Source: Paenibacillus tritici (lineage in GTDB: Bacteria; Bacillota; Bacilli; Paenibacillales; Paenibacillaceae). From it: a stretch of DNA of 64,000 nucleotides. Of this stretch, positions 25,794-35,321 are shown piece by piece. The translations under genes and the position numbers were made by a program. How positions within the stretch are numbered: position 1 is the first letter of the stretch; the number at the start of each line of letters is the position of its first letter. The notes below the pieces were generated by a model, which was not told where the DNA came from, did not search any database, and worked only from the letters and a program-made list of their open reading frames with translations. The stretch covers positions 1-64,000 of the forward strand of contig NZ_JABMKX010000003.1 of the NCBI RefSeq assembly GCF_013204885.1, written 5' to 3'.

Positions 25794-26567
25794 CTAATTT
25801 CTGGATGTTTCAGTAGAGAGATTGATTTCCTTAGCCATATACTCAGCGAATTCTATCCATAGCTCAGGGTTGCTGCCTATGCTGCTGACCGCACCGCTAT
25901 ATTGATCCAGACAGTCCTTCAGCAGCCCGTGATAGCACTGTGGCACATGCTTCAATCCCCACTCTCCGCCTTCCTTTTTGGAAGACACAATTTCTTCACG
26001 CGCATAATACAGCACCCGGCACAGATTCAGTGTGTAATACACCGGAGCATCAATAATATTCTGCCTGGCATCCTCAATATCGCCCAGAATGGAATCGAGA
26101 ACATATTGCCGGTCTACCGGCAGGAAGGCTTCGCGTATGGGTTCGCCGTACAGAATGAATCCCCGCTGATAGACGACAGCAAAGTGAGCGGCAAGATCCC
26201 CATCCTCCAAACCGCCGCAAATGTAATCCTCCTCCAGACTGTAGCGCTCCAGATGACCCTTCGAGAAATGGAATTCAAACGGCGTCGGATGCACGAAGTT
26301 CTTCAGATAACTTGTCAGGACAACACTTAGTTCAACTCCCCCCTGATTCGGCAGGCTATTGTGATACGCTACTACCCTCTTCGCAAGTCTCTTACTGACC
26401 TCCCCAGATAACTTGTCATGGACAACAATCAGCAAGTCGATATCGCTGGTATTCGGATTGAAGCAGCCCATCGCCAGCGACCCGTGCACATAAATCCCGG
26501 ACAGATTTGCCCCCAGCTCCTCCTTGAACAATTCCACCGCCTGATTCAGATATGCCAAAATTTCCAT
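25794..26567 (-). CDS. nucleotidyltransferase, aminoglycoside adenylyltransferase-like (DUF4111 type)
   Basis: 257 residues. The N-terminal nucleotidyltransferase motif is YVHGSLAMGCFNPNTSDIDLLIVV (about residues 26-49) with the metal-binding D-x-D pair. The C-terminal all-helical half resembles the substrate-binding domain of AadA/ANT(9)-type enzymes (CRVLYYAREEIVSSKKEGGEWGLKHVP). Such proteins adenylylate streptomycin/spectinomycin, but many chromosomal homologues have no proven drug substrate. AGGAGGG precedes the start. Neighbours give no functional hint. Confidence 0.8.
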   Translation of the reverse strand: MEILAYLNQAVELFKEELGANLSGIYVHGSLAMGCFNPNTSDIDLLIVVHDKLSGEVSKRLAKRVVAYHNSLPNQGGVELSVVLTSYLKNFVHPTPFEFHFSKGHLERYSLEEDYICGGLEDGDLAAHFAVVYQRGFILYGEPIREAFLPVDRQYVLDSILGDIEDARQNIIDAPVYYTLNLCRVLYYAREEIVSSKKEGGEWGLKHVPQCYHGLLKDCLDQYSGAVSSIGSNPELWIEFAEYMAKEINLSTETSRN

Positions 26568-26700
26568 TTCAAAATTCCCTCCTGCTTCATAAAATTCCGC
26601 GTAGTGTTGCTGATCCGATATACATGAATGGTATTGCTATGAGTGTATACTTCCGTGTATCCGAATGAACAGCAGAGCAGCGTGGAGCCGCTTCGGTAAC

Positions 26701-26738
26701 AAAAAAGCGGGAGAACAGTTCAACTGTATCCCCCGCTT
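26701..26738 (-). terminator. terminator of ypmB-like gene
   Basis: Stem AAGCGGG / CCCGCTT with an inner ACAGTT / AACTGT helix, followed on the minus strand by TTTTTTG. Confidence 0.8.
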
Positions 26739-26785
26739 CTGCTATGGTTCAAGCCTTACCACCCGGCCGCTTATCATGCAGACGA

Positions 26786-27307
26786 TTAACGGTTGGGCAG
26801 ACTGTACCCTTCACCGATGGCGCTGCCGTCTGTGAAGCGGTAGAAGTTGTAATAGTAACGCCCGTCTTTTTTGTAAAAGAGCTGCCAGGCATACTCTCCG
26901 TTATATACTCCAGGCAGCAGGCGTTTAATCGTAATATCCGGCAGCTGGGCGGTAATGATCTCGCGCATTTTCGCTTCCGGGGTTCCTTTGCTCAGCTCTT
27001 CAGCATATAGATCATTGGCGCCTCCGGCAGGCTTGCCTTCCGTGGTAAAACGGACCCACACCATGATCTCCGTCCCTGCCTCATTCTTGCCGGTCAAGAC
27101 CCAATAGATTTCATTCTCATTCCAGACTGATTTCTGGGCCTTGGTGACCTCTGTTAACCCGGCTCGCGTTCTGGCCAGCTCTTTGGCTTCACTCCGCTCG
27201 TTCCACTGATCCTTCATAATGTAGGCATAAAACTGGCTTAGTCCGAACAGAAGGAGCAGAACCAGGGAAATCCCCAGCAGAAGCCATTTTCTCCTCTTCT
27301 TCACCAT
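26786..27307 (-). CDS. ypmB: YpmB-like membrane-anchored protein (PepSY-like, DUF5590)
   Basis: 173 residues: a KKRRK basic start, one membrane helix (about 8-30, WLLLGISLVLLLLFGLSQFYAYIM) and an extracytoplasmic domain with two PepSY-like repeats (EIYWVLTGKNEAGTEIMVWV; EYAWQLFYKKDGRYYYNFYRF). The length and layout match B. subtilis YpmB, encoded in the dinG-asnS region, which fits the location here. Function is unknown; PepSY-like folds are often linked to inhibition of peptidases. Confidence 0.78.
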   Translation of the reverse strand: MVKKRRKWLLLGISLVLLLLFGLSQFYAYIMKDQWNERSEAKELARTRAGLTEVTKAQKSVWNENEIYWVLTGKNEAGTEIMVWVRFTTEGKPAGGANDLYAEELSKGTPEAKMREIITAQLPDITIKRLLPGVYNGEYAWQLFYKKDGRYYYNFYRFTDGSAIGEGYSLPNR

Positions 27308-27333
27308 ACAGCTCCCTTTCCAAAACCTCTGTA

Positions 27334-28635
27334 TTACCGTTTAAGCAGGCTCTCGAATGTTTCCTGTGCTTTGCGGCGGATCGCTTCCTCATCGAGTGTC
27401 AGGCATTGCCCGTGCTTCACCACCTGCTTGCCGTTGACCCATACATGCTCCACATCCTTGGCACTTGCCGAATAGACGGCGTGGGAGAGCAGATCGCTAT
27501 GGGGCAGCAGATGCGGCTGGTCAATATCAAGCGCAATGAAGTCGGCCTTCATCCCTGCTGCAAGCCTGCCTACCTGCTTCAGAAAAATAGACTGCGCTCC
27601 ATACTCCGTCGCCATCAGCAGCGCTTCAGGTGCGGGTACCGCTGTAGGATCGCCGCTTACGCCTTTGTGGATCAGCGCCGCCAGTCTCATCTCTTCAAAC
27701 ATATCCAGGTTGTTATTGCTTGCTGCGCCATCAGTACCCAGCGAGACCTTAACCCCTGCTCTAAGCAGCTCCGGGACACGGGCTACACCGCTGGCCAGCT
27801 TCAGGTTGCTGCCGGGATTATGTGACACGCCAACGTGATGGCGGGCCAGGATGCCGATCTCTTCATCGTTCAGATGGACACCATGCGCAATCAGCGAAGG
27901 ACGGGTGAACATCCCCAGCTTCTCCAGATGCGCTACCGGACGGAGTCCGTAGTCGGCAACATTCTGCTCCACTTCATGGCGCGTCTCGGACATATGGGTG
28001 TGCATCGGGAGATCCAGATCATGCGCAGCCTCTACAAATTTCATGAAAAACTCTGGAGGACAGGTGTAAGGGGCATGCGGCGAGAGCATCGTAGTAATTC
28101 TGCCGTCGGCCTTGCCGTGCCAGTCACGGGCAAATGCAATCGCCTCTGCGAGCTTGGACTTCTGCTCCTCTTCCGGGCATAGCCCGATCACGCCGCGCAT
28201 CAGCACAGCCCGAATCCCGGATTGTCCGGTCACTTCTGCTACCCGGTCCATATGATCATACATATCGAGGAAAGTCGTCGTCCCGCCCTTCAGCATCTCC
28301 AGTACGGACAACGAGGTTCCCCAATATACATCATCACCAGTGAATTTCGCTTCCATCGGCCACATCTTCTCCTGCAGCCAGGTCTGAAGCACCATATCAT
28401 CACCGTATCCGCGCAGCAGCGACATTGCCGTATGCCCATGGGTATTCACAAGACCCGGCATGAACAGCAGACGGCTGCCGTCCACCACCTGAGCGTTCTC
28501 TTCCATGACAGGCTCAGCTTCACCTATGTAAGTAATCAGATCGTCCTCAATGGTCATATACCCGTTCAAGACCGGCTTGTCACTGCCCGGAACCAGGAAA
28601 CGGCCATGCTTGATTATCGTCTTATTGCTGCTCAT
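27334..28635 (-). CDS. mtaD: S-adenosylhomocysteine / 5'-methylthioadenosine deaminase
   Basis: 433 residues. Amidohydrolase metal ligands are visible: MPGLVNTHGHTAMSLLRG (HxH), MHTHMSETRHEV, SLIAHGVHL and LGTDGAASNNNLDMFEE. The family deaminates SAH or MTA to the inosyl forms, a nucleoside salvage reaction. The ATG at 28635 has AAGGAAGAG 7 nt upstream and lies inside the 3' end of rex (14-bp overlap), so the two genes are coupled. Substrate preference among SAH, MTA and adenosine is not readable from sequence. Confidence 0.88.
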   Translation of the reverse strand: MSSNKTIIKHGRFLVPGSDKPVLNGYMTIEDDLITYIGEAEPVMEENAQVVDGSRLLFMPGLVNTHGHTAMSLLRGYGDDMVLQTWLQEKMWPMEAKFTGDDVYWGTSLSVLEMLKGGTTTFLDMYDHMDRVAEVTGQSGIRAVLMRGVIGLCPEEEQKSKLAEAIAFARDWHGKADGRITTMLSPHAPYTCPPEFFMKFVEAAHDLDLPMHTHMSETRHEVEQNVADYGLRPVAHLEKLGMFTRPSLIAHGVHLNDEEIGILARHHVGVSHNPGSNLKLASGVARVPELLRAGVKVSLGTDGAASNNNLDMFEEMRLAALIHKGVSGDPTAVPAPEALLMATEYGAQSIFLKQVGRLAAGMKADFIALDIDQPHLLPHSDLLSHAVYSASAKDVEHVWVNGKQVVKHGQCLTLDEEAIRRKAQETFESLLKR

Positions 28636-29275
28636 CTTCGGTCTCTTCCTTTCCATCATGCAAATAATAGGCCAGGCTCTGCAGATCGGTGGTAAAGTCT
28701 GCGGCATGAATCCGGATATTGGCAGGAGTCTTGAGAATAACCGGTGCGAAGTTCAGAATAGCCTCGATGCCGGAGTCTACAAGAATATCAGCTACGTTCT
28801 GGGCTTCGCTGTCCGGTACGGTAATGATCCCGATGCGGATTCCCTGGGAACGGATCGTATCGCCGAGCTCTTCCATCGGCTGCACAACCAGGGAGTTGAT
28901 CTGCTGGCCCACCTTCGGCGGGTAAGCATCGAAGACGGCCGTAATCTTCATCGTATCCTTCAGATAGGCATTGTAATTGGACAAGGCATGACCGAGATTA
29001 CCGGCGCCTACAAGAGCAACGTTGATTTGCTGGTCAAGCTTCAGAATATGACGGATCTTCTCGATCAGATAGGATACATCGTAGCCGATGCCTTTTCTGC
29101 CGAAATCACCGAAATAAGCCAGATCCTTACGGATCTGAGCAGGGTTCAGATCAAGCTTCTGTCCCAGCTCCTGAGAAGAAACGGTTGAGATTTCGCGTTT
29201 TTGGAGATCGTTCAGGAAACGCAGGTACACTGGAAGCCTGCGGACGACAGCCTCCGATATTTTATCCGATTTCAT
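28622..29275 (-). CDS. rex: redox-sensing transcriptional repressor Rex
   Basis: 217 residues. The N-terminal winged helix (about 1-80: KISEAVVRRLPVYLRFLNDL, SQELGQKLDLNPAQIRKDLAYFGDFGRKGIGY) is followed by a Rossmann domain (VALVGAGNLGHALSNY) and a C-terminal swap helix. Rex binds DNA when the NADH/NAD ratio is low and derepresses fermentation and respiration genes. The ATG at 29275 has AGGAGGAG upstream; the in-frame start at 29305 lacks a ribosome site. The leader carries the element shared with proA and trpD. Possible targets nearby (ackA, hbd, qcr) are inference. Confidence 0.94.
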   Translation of the reverse strand: MKSDKISEAVVRRLPVYLRFLNDLQKREISTVSSQELGQKLDLNPAQIRKDLAYFGDFGRKGIGYDVSYLIEKIRHILKLDQQINVALVGAGNLGHALSNYNAYLKDTMKITAVFDAYPPKVGQQINSLVVQPMEELGDTIRSQGIRIGIITVPDSEAQNVADILVDSGIEAILNFAPVILKTPANIRIHAADFTTDLQSLAYYLHDGKEETEDEQQ

Positions 29276-29280
29276 GTTTT

Positions 29281-29350
29281 CTCCTCCTAAAAGTTTGGAT
29301 AGCATACGCTTCCTTGCATAACTTAGCTAAACTTGCCTCGAAAGCCGATT
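29281..29350 (-). promoter_or_regulatory. rex leader element (shared with proA and trpD)
   Basis: Reading toward rex, GGCTTTCGAGGCAAGTTT is followed by GGAAGCGTATGC and AAACTTTTAGGAGGA with the ribosome site. AAGTTT can pair with AAACTT, and GCTTTC with GGAAGC, in the same interleaved order as at proA. Confidence 0.55.
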
Positions 29351-29451
29351 ATAGGAACCGTGCCCCGCCGCCTGCCTAACTCGGCAGCTACAGCCGGGGC
29401 GCGGATCTTCAGGTTAACCATAACTTATTCATCATATCAATAGCAGAGGAA

Positions 29452-32313
29452 TTAGGAAACCCCGCCTTCTTCCAGCCATTCGGCGATCCTCGGGACCATC
29501 TGATCCGTCAGCATATGCTCCATCTTGGGGCCGGGCAGAGAATACAGGAAGTATTTGCCATAATAAGATTCAATGACCCTGGTATCATATACAATAACGA
29601 TTCCGCGGTCCTGCGCCGTGCGGACCAGCCGCCCGAAGCCCTGCTTGAAGCGGATGACGGCCTGCGGGACGGACAGCTTCATGAACGGATTCTTCTTCTG
29701 TGCCTGGAGCAGCTCCGACTTCGCCTCAGCCAGCGGATGATTCGGCGGCTGGAACGGAAGTCTGACGATCGCCAGGCAGGTCAAGGCTTCCCCGGGGATA
29801 TCCACCCCTTCCCAGAAGCTGCTGGTCCCCAGCAGCACAGAAGCCGAGCTGTCCTGGAAGCGACGGATCAGCTTGCTCCGGCTGCCGCCCTCCACCCCTT
29901 GTCCAAGCACCGCGATATCCTGCGAGGCAAGCGCCTCCTTCAGCGGATCATAGACCTGGCGCAGCATCTTGTACGAGGTGAACAGCACCAGCATCCGTCC
30001 CCGGGTAGCTACAGCGGTCTCAGCAAGGGAATGCACCAGCGTGTCCACAAAACGGGCATCCCCTATACTTCCCTTGACGCTCGGGAAGTCACGGGGAATC
30101 ACCAGCAAAGCCTGCTCCCGGTATTTGAACGGCGACGGAAGCAGTGCGGTCATCAGCTGCCCGTGCTCGGCAGCCTCGCCAAGACCCAGATTATCAATCA
30201 TGAACTGGAAGGACTTATCTACGGACAATGTGGCCGAGGTCAGGATAACGCTCTTCTTCTTGTCGAAGAACAGCTCCCTGAGCTGGGTGCTGACATCCAC
30301 GGGAACGGCGTACATCTGCAGCGACTTCCCCTTATAGTTACCGCTTCCCTCCAGCCAGTACACGATGTTCTCATCATTCAGATTCATGAAGAAACGGATC
30401 TGTTCCCTGATGGAGGCCAGATCCTTGAACAATCCGCTAATATCCGTGACAAGACCGTCCGAGGAGGACTGGCTGTCCGTGTCACGCATCTCACTGAGCA
30501 TCTTGTCACCCCTGCGGATGATATCGCTCAAGCTGAGGTTAAGCGTATTCTCCAGGGCAGCCAGCTCTTCCCAGTCTTTGGGCTTCTTGCCCGGCTGCAG
30601 CCGGGCCACCAGCTGACCGGCTTCCCCGGCACCGGCATCGCTGCGCTCGGGCAGCAGCCCGAAGAGCCTGTCGCTAAGCGCATCCCAGGACTCCTTCACC
30701 GTCAACAGATCGGGATAGATCCGGTCGATCACTCCGCTCCATTCGGAAGCCTGCTCACTGCCGGAAGACTGCAGAGCCATGCGAAGAGCAGGCAGCTGGC
30801 CGCTGCGGCTATCCTTGTACAAGCGGGTAAGCGTATGGGCAACAGTGAAGTATTTCATCTGCATGCCAAGATGCTTGCCGGCGATATCCTCCAGATGATG
30901 AGCTTCATCAATGATGAGATGCTCATAAGCCGGAAGGAGCTGATGGCCGGCCTTGACATCAGCGAACAGCTTGGAGTGATTGGTAACCACTACATCGGAT
31001 ATCCCAGCTTCGTGTTTGGCCCGGTGGTAATAACATTTGCGGAACCAGGGACAGGCCCGGCCCAGACAGGAATCAGTGTCACTGGCAACCGTCTCCCAGA
31101 AATCACCGCCGCGTCCGCTTAAGTTAAGCTCCTCGTCATCCCCGGTCTCCGTCTGGGTCAGCCAGACGATCATTTGGGCAGCCGTAAGCGCTTCTTCCCT
31201 TGGACTTGTGAAGTCTTTTTTGTTAATTCTGTGTTCAAACTTGCGCAGGCACAAATAGTGCCCTCTTCCCTTGAAGATCGAAGCTTTGAACGGGAACGGC
31301 ACCACACTGGTCAGCAGAGGGATGTCCCGCTCCCGCAACTGGTCCTGGAGGTTGATCGTATGCGTGCTGACCATAACCTTCTGGTTGCTGCGGACACTGT
31401 GATAGATAGCCGGAAGCAGATATCCGAGCGATTTGCCGGTGCCTGTTCCCGCTTCAATCAGCAGATGCTTATCCTGCTCCAGCGCCGTCATGACCTCATG
31501 GATCATCAGCTCCTGGGCCTCACGGCTCTCATACTGGGGAAGAGCAGCCTTCAGCCGCTTGGTTACCTCATCCATATATTCCTGGAAGGTAATGTTCTCC
31601 AGCGGATTACTGCTTCCTTCCTCCCGCGGGGAGGGAAGCTCCGCCCAGTCGCCCACGGCAAGCGCCAGCTGGCGGTAGAAGGTCAGCTCACCTTCCGGCT
31701 GAAAGGTCTCCATCTCCCGCTCTCGCAGCAGACCGTCGAAATACCAGGACAGGTCACTGTCTTCGTCCGCGAACAGCTCATTCAGCCGCTGAATCGTCAG
31801 GAGAGGCAGACTGTGCAGCTCCTCCAGACATTTAAGCAGCAAAATAGCCGTGGCCAGCGCATCGCTGTCCGCCTGATGGGGACGCTCATGCGTGATGCCG
31901 AAATGATGGCTCACCGCGCCAAGCTGATAGGTGCTCAGCGAGGGGAAGCATATTTTGAGAAAATCAATTGTATCCAGAATACGCCCCTGAAACGGCAGGT
32001 AGCCGCAGCGGTCCAGCGCATTCTGCAGAAAATGAAAATCAAAGGCTACATTGTGACCAACAAGGACAACATCATCCAGCAGCGGCACCAGCTCCATCAT
32101 CATCTCATCCAGCTCCGGCGCATCCTGCACATCACTGTCAGTAATTCCGGTCAGGCCCGTAATAAAAGGAGGAATTGGTGCTCCGGGCTTGACGTAGGAA
32201 CCATACACCCTGGAGATAGTCCCGTCTTCTTCTATAATGGCAAGGCCAACCTGGATGATTTCACCCACAGATTGGGTTCCCGTAGTTTCAAAATCAAGCA
32301 CGGCAAATTTCAT
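29452..32313 (-). CDS. dinG: DinG-type ATP-dependent helicase fused to a DEDDh exonuclease
   Basis: 953 residues. The N-terminal epsilon-like 3'-5' exonuclease (about 1-170) starts AVLDFETTGTQ and contains GHNVAFDFHFL and HQADSDALATA. The helicase has EAGTGTGKSLGYLLPA (Walker A), IIDEAHHLED (DEAH), and C-terminal VRLPFQPPNHP and QGFGRLVRT motifs. Four cysteines (HYLC; CLGRACPWFRKC) have the layout of XPD/DinG Fe-S ligands. Firmicute DinG proteins carry this exonuclease fusion and act in DNA repair or R-loop processing. In B. subtilis it lies next to ypmA-ypmB and panD, matching this context. Confidence 0.93.
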   Translation of the reverse strand: MKFAVLDFETTGTQSVGEIIQVGLAIIEEDGTISRVYGSYVKPGAPIPPFITGLTGITDSDVQDAPELDEMMMELVPLLDDVVLVGHNVAFDFHFLQNALDRCGYLPFQGRILDTIDFLKICFPSLSTYQLGAVSHHFGITHERPHQADSDALATAILLLKCLEELHSLPLLTIQRLNELFADEDSDLSWYFDGLLREREMETFQPEGELTFYRQLALAVGDWAELPSPREEGSSNPLENITFQEYMDEVTKRLKAALPQYESREAQELMIHEVMTALEQDKHLLIEAGTGTGKSLGYLLPAIYHSVRSNQKVMVSTHTINLQDQLRERDIPLLTSVVPFPFKASIFKGRGHYLCLRKFEHRINKKDFTSPREEALTAAQMIVWLTQTETGDDEELNLSGRGGDFWETVASDTDSCLGRACPWFRKCYYHRAKHEAGISDVVVTNHSKLFADVKAGHQLLPAYEHLIIDEAHHLEDIAGKHLGMQMKYFTVAHTLTRLYKDSRSGQLPALRMALQSSGSEQASEWSGVIDRIYPDLLTVKESWDALSDRLFGLLPERSDAGAGEAGQLVARLQPGKKPKDWEELAALENTLNLSLSDIIRRGDKMLSEMRDTDSQSSSDGLVTDISGLFKDLASIREQIRFFMNLNDENIVYWLEGSGNYKGKSLQMYAVPVDVSTQLRELFFDKKKSVILTSATLSVDKSFQFMIDNLGLGEAAEHGQLMTALLPSPFKYREQALLVIPRDFPSVKGSIGDARFVDTLVHSLAETAVATRGRMLVLFTSYKMLRQVYDPLKEALASQDIAVLGQGVEGGSRSKLIRRFQDSSASVLLGTSSFWEGVDIPGEALTCLAIVRLPFQPPNHPLAEAKSELLQAQKKNPFMKLSVPQAVIRFKQGFGRLVRTAQDRGIVIVYDTRVIESYYGKYFLYSLPGPKMEHMLTDQMVPRIAEWLEEGGVS

Positions 32314-32368
32314 TATAAGTTCTATTCCCTTTCACTTGAGACTCTTTATCAGCATAACAGAAGTTACG

Positions 32369-32414
32369 AAAAAAGGCGATGCAAACCCCCGGGAAGTGGG
32401 GAGGTCGCATCGCT
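32369..32414 (-). terminator. terminator after the TPR gene
   Basis: Stem GCGATGC / GCATCGC enclosing CCCC-GGGG pairs (32376-32413), followed by six T on the minus strand. Confidence 0.82.
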
Positions 32415-32433
32415 TGAAGGAACCGAAGATAAA

Positions 32434-33072
32434 TTATAAAAGCGAAACCAGCTGATGTCCGAACTGGAGCTTCCCGCCCCGCCTGCGGCACACCTCCAGA
32501 TTAACGTTCGGCTCCGGAAGGGCCGGATCATGCTGCAAGGCCTGGCTGAACAGCTCACTGGCTTCATTGAAACGTTCCTGCGAAGCACGGATACAGCCAA
32601 GCGCATTATAAATCATCGCCTTCAGCTTCGCCTCACGGATCAGGCCCAGCATATGGTTCAGGTGTCCCCAGGCTGTCTCCGCCTCGCCTTCCTGCAGATA
32701 AGCCATGGCCAAATATAGGCGGGCTGCCAGACTGTCAGGGTGTTTATCCGTGACCTGCCGGAACTGTTCAATACATTTGCGGTACATCAGCAGCTTGTAA
32801 TAGCCCTGCCCCCTGACAAAAGCGTCCATGCCAAGCTCAGGCGCTTCCTCTTCGGGCAACTCCTCCGGCGGAACCTGAAAGTCCGCCTGTTCACGGAATT
32901 CGCTAAGCTTTTCGGCAAAGACCAGCCACTCATCCATTACATTATCGCTGATCCGGTGGAGCATATTATACTTAGATAAAAGGTCGCTTCGGCGGTCACC
33001 CTCCGCAGTAGGGAAGTCGGTTTGGATCTCCTGCAGCATCTTGTTCATCTCAGCAAATAAATGTTGAAACAC
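32434..33072 (-). CDS. tetratricopeptide-repeat protein
   Basis: About 212 residues with an N-terminal helical region and three TPR-like helix pairs in about residues 85-195 (GQGYYKLLMYRKCIEQFRQVTDKHPDS; ARLYLAMAYLQEGEAETAWGHLNHML; YNALGCIRASQERFNEASELFSQALQHDPALPE). No enzymatic motif. I chose the GTG at 33072, which has AAGGGTGG 8 nt upstream, over an ATG at 33126 without a good site. TPR proteins mediate protein contacts; the partner is unknown. It lies between panD and dinG. Confidence 0.72.
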   Translation of the reverse strand: MFQHLFAEMNKMLQEIQTDFPTAEGDRRSDLLSKYNMLHRISDNVMDEWLVFAEKLSEFREQADFQVPPEELPEEEAPELGMDAFVRGQGYYKLLMYRKCIEQFRQVTDKHPDSLAARLYLAMAYLQEGEAETAWGHLNHMLGLIREAKLKAMIYNALGCIRASQERFNEASELFSQALQHDPALPEPNVNLEVCRRRGGKLQFGHQLVSLL

Positions 33073-33186
33073 CGGACATCCCACCCTTACTGATAATGAA
33101 GTCAGCTTAAGCTTGCCTGCCTTCATTTTTCACAAGAACAGGTGTCTTCATCCCTGCCATTGATTACATGGCTCAAACAGCGGGAT

Positions 33187-33567
33187 TTAGGCAATCGTCG
33201 CGTGTAGCTCATGATCCGCCAGCTTCACCGGCTTATTGTCCGCATCGACAAACACTACAGTGGGCTTGTGTGACGCCAGCTCCTCGGAGGACATCACAGC
33301 ATACGAGATAATAATGACGGTATCTCCAGGCTGCACCAGGCGGGCTGCCGCCCCGTTCAGGCAGATGACGCCGCTGCCCCGCGGGCCGGGAATGACATAG
33401 GTCTCCAGACGGGAACCGTTATTATTGTCCACGATCTGCACCTTCTCGTTCTCCAGCAGGTCTGCGGCTTCCATCAAGTCCTCATCAATGGTAATGCTGC
33501 CCACATAATTCAGATTGGCTTCAGTGACCGTAGCCCGGTGGATCTTGGATTTCATCATATGTCTAAA
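33187..33567 (-). CDS. panD: aspartate 1-decarboxylase proenzyme
   Basis: 126 residues. The self-processing site is in VGSITID, with Gly-Ser cleavage giving the pyruvoyl cofactor; [30 protein letters not shown] completes the family pattern. It makes beta-alanine from aspartate for pantothenate. The start is TTG at 33567 with GGAGG 10 nt upstream; the resulting N-terminus [19 protein letters not shown] matches the usual panD pattern. It overlaps the end of panC by 5 bp. Confidence 0.94.
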   Translation of the reverse strand, partial: FRHMMKSKIHRATVTEANLNYVGSITIDEDLMEAADLLENEKVQIVDNNNGSRLETYVIPGPRGSGVICLNGAAARLVQPGDTVIIISYAVMSSEELASHKPTVVFVDADNKPVKLADHELHATIA

Positions 33568-34453
33568 CAAGTGCGCGCGCCTCCTTAGGAATAAATACGT
33601 TATTGTCAATCAGCCGGGTTCTGCCGAACTTCACGGCAAGTGCGATAATAACTTCGCCTTCCGCATCGCTCAGCCTGCTGCCGCCTTCCAGACTCTCAAG
33701 GTCAGGGAAGGTTAGAATCTCTGCGTAATCAATGACCGCGAGGGAAGATTCAGCAATCACCGAACCCAGCATACCGCGCGCTTCATCCACCGTACTGATT
33801 CTGCCCTCTTCAATAGCCTGACGCACTTCACGCAGCGAACGGGACAAGACCAGGGCCTGTCTGCGCTCTTCCGCGCTCAGATAGACATTGCGTGAGCTTA
33901 ACGCCAGCCCGTCTTCCTCACGGACAATCGGACATGCGATAATCTCTACATTCATGTTCAGGTCAGCTACCATCCGGCGCAGAACAGCAACCTGCTGGGC
34001 ATCCTTCAATCCGAAGAAGGCATAGTCCGGCTGCACAATATGAAACAGCTTGCTGACCACAGTAGTTACTCCGTCAAAATGCCCCGGCCGGGACGCACCG
34101 CAGAGCTGTGTGGTCAGTGAGGAGACCGAAACCCCTGTACGGATCGGCTGCGGGTACATCTCTTCCACACTCGGAATAAACACCAGATCGGCACCCTCGC
34201 GTTCGGCCAGCTCCAGATCACGCTGCTCATCGCGGGGATAGGATGCAAAATCCTCATTCGGCCCGAACTGCAGCGGGTTGACAAAAATACTCATCACCAC
34301 GGTGCCGCTCTTCTCCCCCGCCTTGCGCAGCAGACTGGCATGTCCTTCGTGTAAATATCCCATCGTAGGCACAAACCCAACGGGTCCGTGTCCTCCTTGA
34401 CGCATATATTCAAGCGCTTCGCGCAGTTCTGCAATGGTTCTGAGGACTTTCAT
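33563..34453 (-). CDS. panC: pantothenate synthetase
   Basis: 296 residues. [18 protein letters not shown] carries the HxGH nucleotide-binding motif; [35 protein letters not shown] and [11 protein letters not shown] follow. It ligates pantoate and beta-alanine with ATP. AAAGGAG lies 9 nt upstream of the ATG at 34453, inside the end of panB. Middle gene of panBCD. Confidence 0.96.
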   Translation of the reverse strand: MKVLRTIAELREALEYMRQGGHGPVGFVPTMGYLHEGHASLLRKAGEKSGTVVMSIFVNPLQFGPNEDFASYPRDEQRDLELAEREGADLVFIPSVEEMYPQPIRTGVSVSSLTTQLCGASRPGHFDGVTTVVSKLFHIVQPDYAFFGLKDAQQVAVLRRMVADLNMNVEIIACPIVREEDGLALSSRNVYLSAEERRQALVLSRSLREVRQAIEEGRISTVDEARGMLGSVIAESSLAVIDYAEILTFPDLESLEGGSRLSDAEGEVIIALAVKFGRTRLIDNNVFIPKEARALV

Positions 34454-34454
34454 C

Positions 34455-35321
34455 TTATTTCGCTCCTTTGCCGGCATTGCCGTATAAAGATTCCAGCACC
34501 GTCTCGTCCGCATTAAACACATGCTCCTGCGCCGGGAACGAGCGGTCCTTCACTTCCTGAACGTAGCTGCTGATTCCTTCACGGATCAGACTGCCTACAT
34601 CCGCGTAGGTCTTGACGAACTTCTTCTCCCGGTAAGGAGAGGCATAACGCAGAACGTCATGGAACACCAGCACCTGACCGTCACAATAACGTCCGGCACC
34701 GATCCCGATAGTCGGAATGCTGACTGCCTTGGAGATGGCCGCAGCCACTTCCTCCGTCACTAGTTCAAGCACGATCCCGAAGGCTCCGGCAGCTTCCAGC
34801 GCCTTGGCTTCATCCATCAGACGCTGTGCATCCTTGGGGTCCTTACCCTGAATCCGGTAGCCGCCGATCATATTGACCGATTGCGGGGTTAAGCCGATAT
34901 GGCCGAGGACGGGAACGCCCGCAGACACAACTGCGGACACGGTGGAGCAGATCTCCAGTCCGCCTTCCATTTTGACCGCATGGGCCTGACCTTCCTGCAT
35001 CAGTCTGCGCACACCGCGCAAGGTCTCATCCACACTGCCGTGATAGGTCATGAACGGCATATCCGCGATAATAAAAGTATGCTGTGCTCCGCGTTTCACC
35101 GACCGGGTATGGTAGACCATATCCTCTATGGTAACCGGTAACGTTGTATCATAACCAAGCACGACGTTCCCCAGTGAATCGCCTACCAGAATCAGGTCTA
35201 TTCCTGCTTCCTCAGCCAACAGGGCTGAAGGATAATCATAAGCGGTGATCATGCTTAGGGGCACACCATCCGTTTTCATTTTTTTCATTTTGATAATATT
35301 CAGTGCATGTTTGTCTGCCAT
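34455..35321 (-). CDS. panB: 3-methyl-2-oxobutanoate hydroxymethyltransferase
   Basis: 288 residues. Metal-site and substrate motifs: ILVGDSLGNVVLGYDTTLPVTIEDM, ADMPFMTYH, VKMEGG, GHIGLTPQSVNMIGGYRIQGK and IGIGAGRYCDGQVLV. It makes ketopantoate from 2-oxoisovalerate and methylenetetrahydrofolate, the committed step of the pathway. It is the first gene of panBCD, with a 250-nt leader holding a probable attenuator. Confidence 0.96.
   Translation of the reverse strand: MADKHALNIIKMKKMKTDGVPLSMITAYDYPSALLAEEAGIDLILVGDSLGNVVLGYDTTLPVTIEDMVYHTRSVKRGAQHTFIIADMPFMTYHGSVDETLRGVRRLMQEGQAHAVKMEGGLEICSTVSAVVSAGVPVLGHIGLTPQSVNMIGGYRIQGKDPKDAQRLMDEAKALEAAGAFGIVLELVTEEVAAAISKAVSIPTIGIGAGRYCDGQVLVFHDVLRYASPYREKKFVKTYADVGSLIREGISSYVQEVKDRSFPAQEHVFNADETVLESLYGNAGKGAK

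Noticed and set aside
29515..31122. 535-residue plus-strand open frame inside dinG
   Set aside because: Antisense shadow of dinG; dinG has all helicase and exonuclease motifs.
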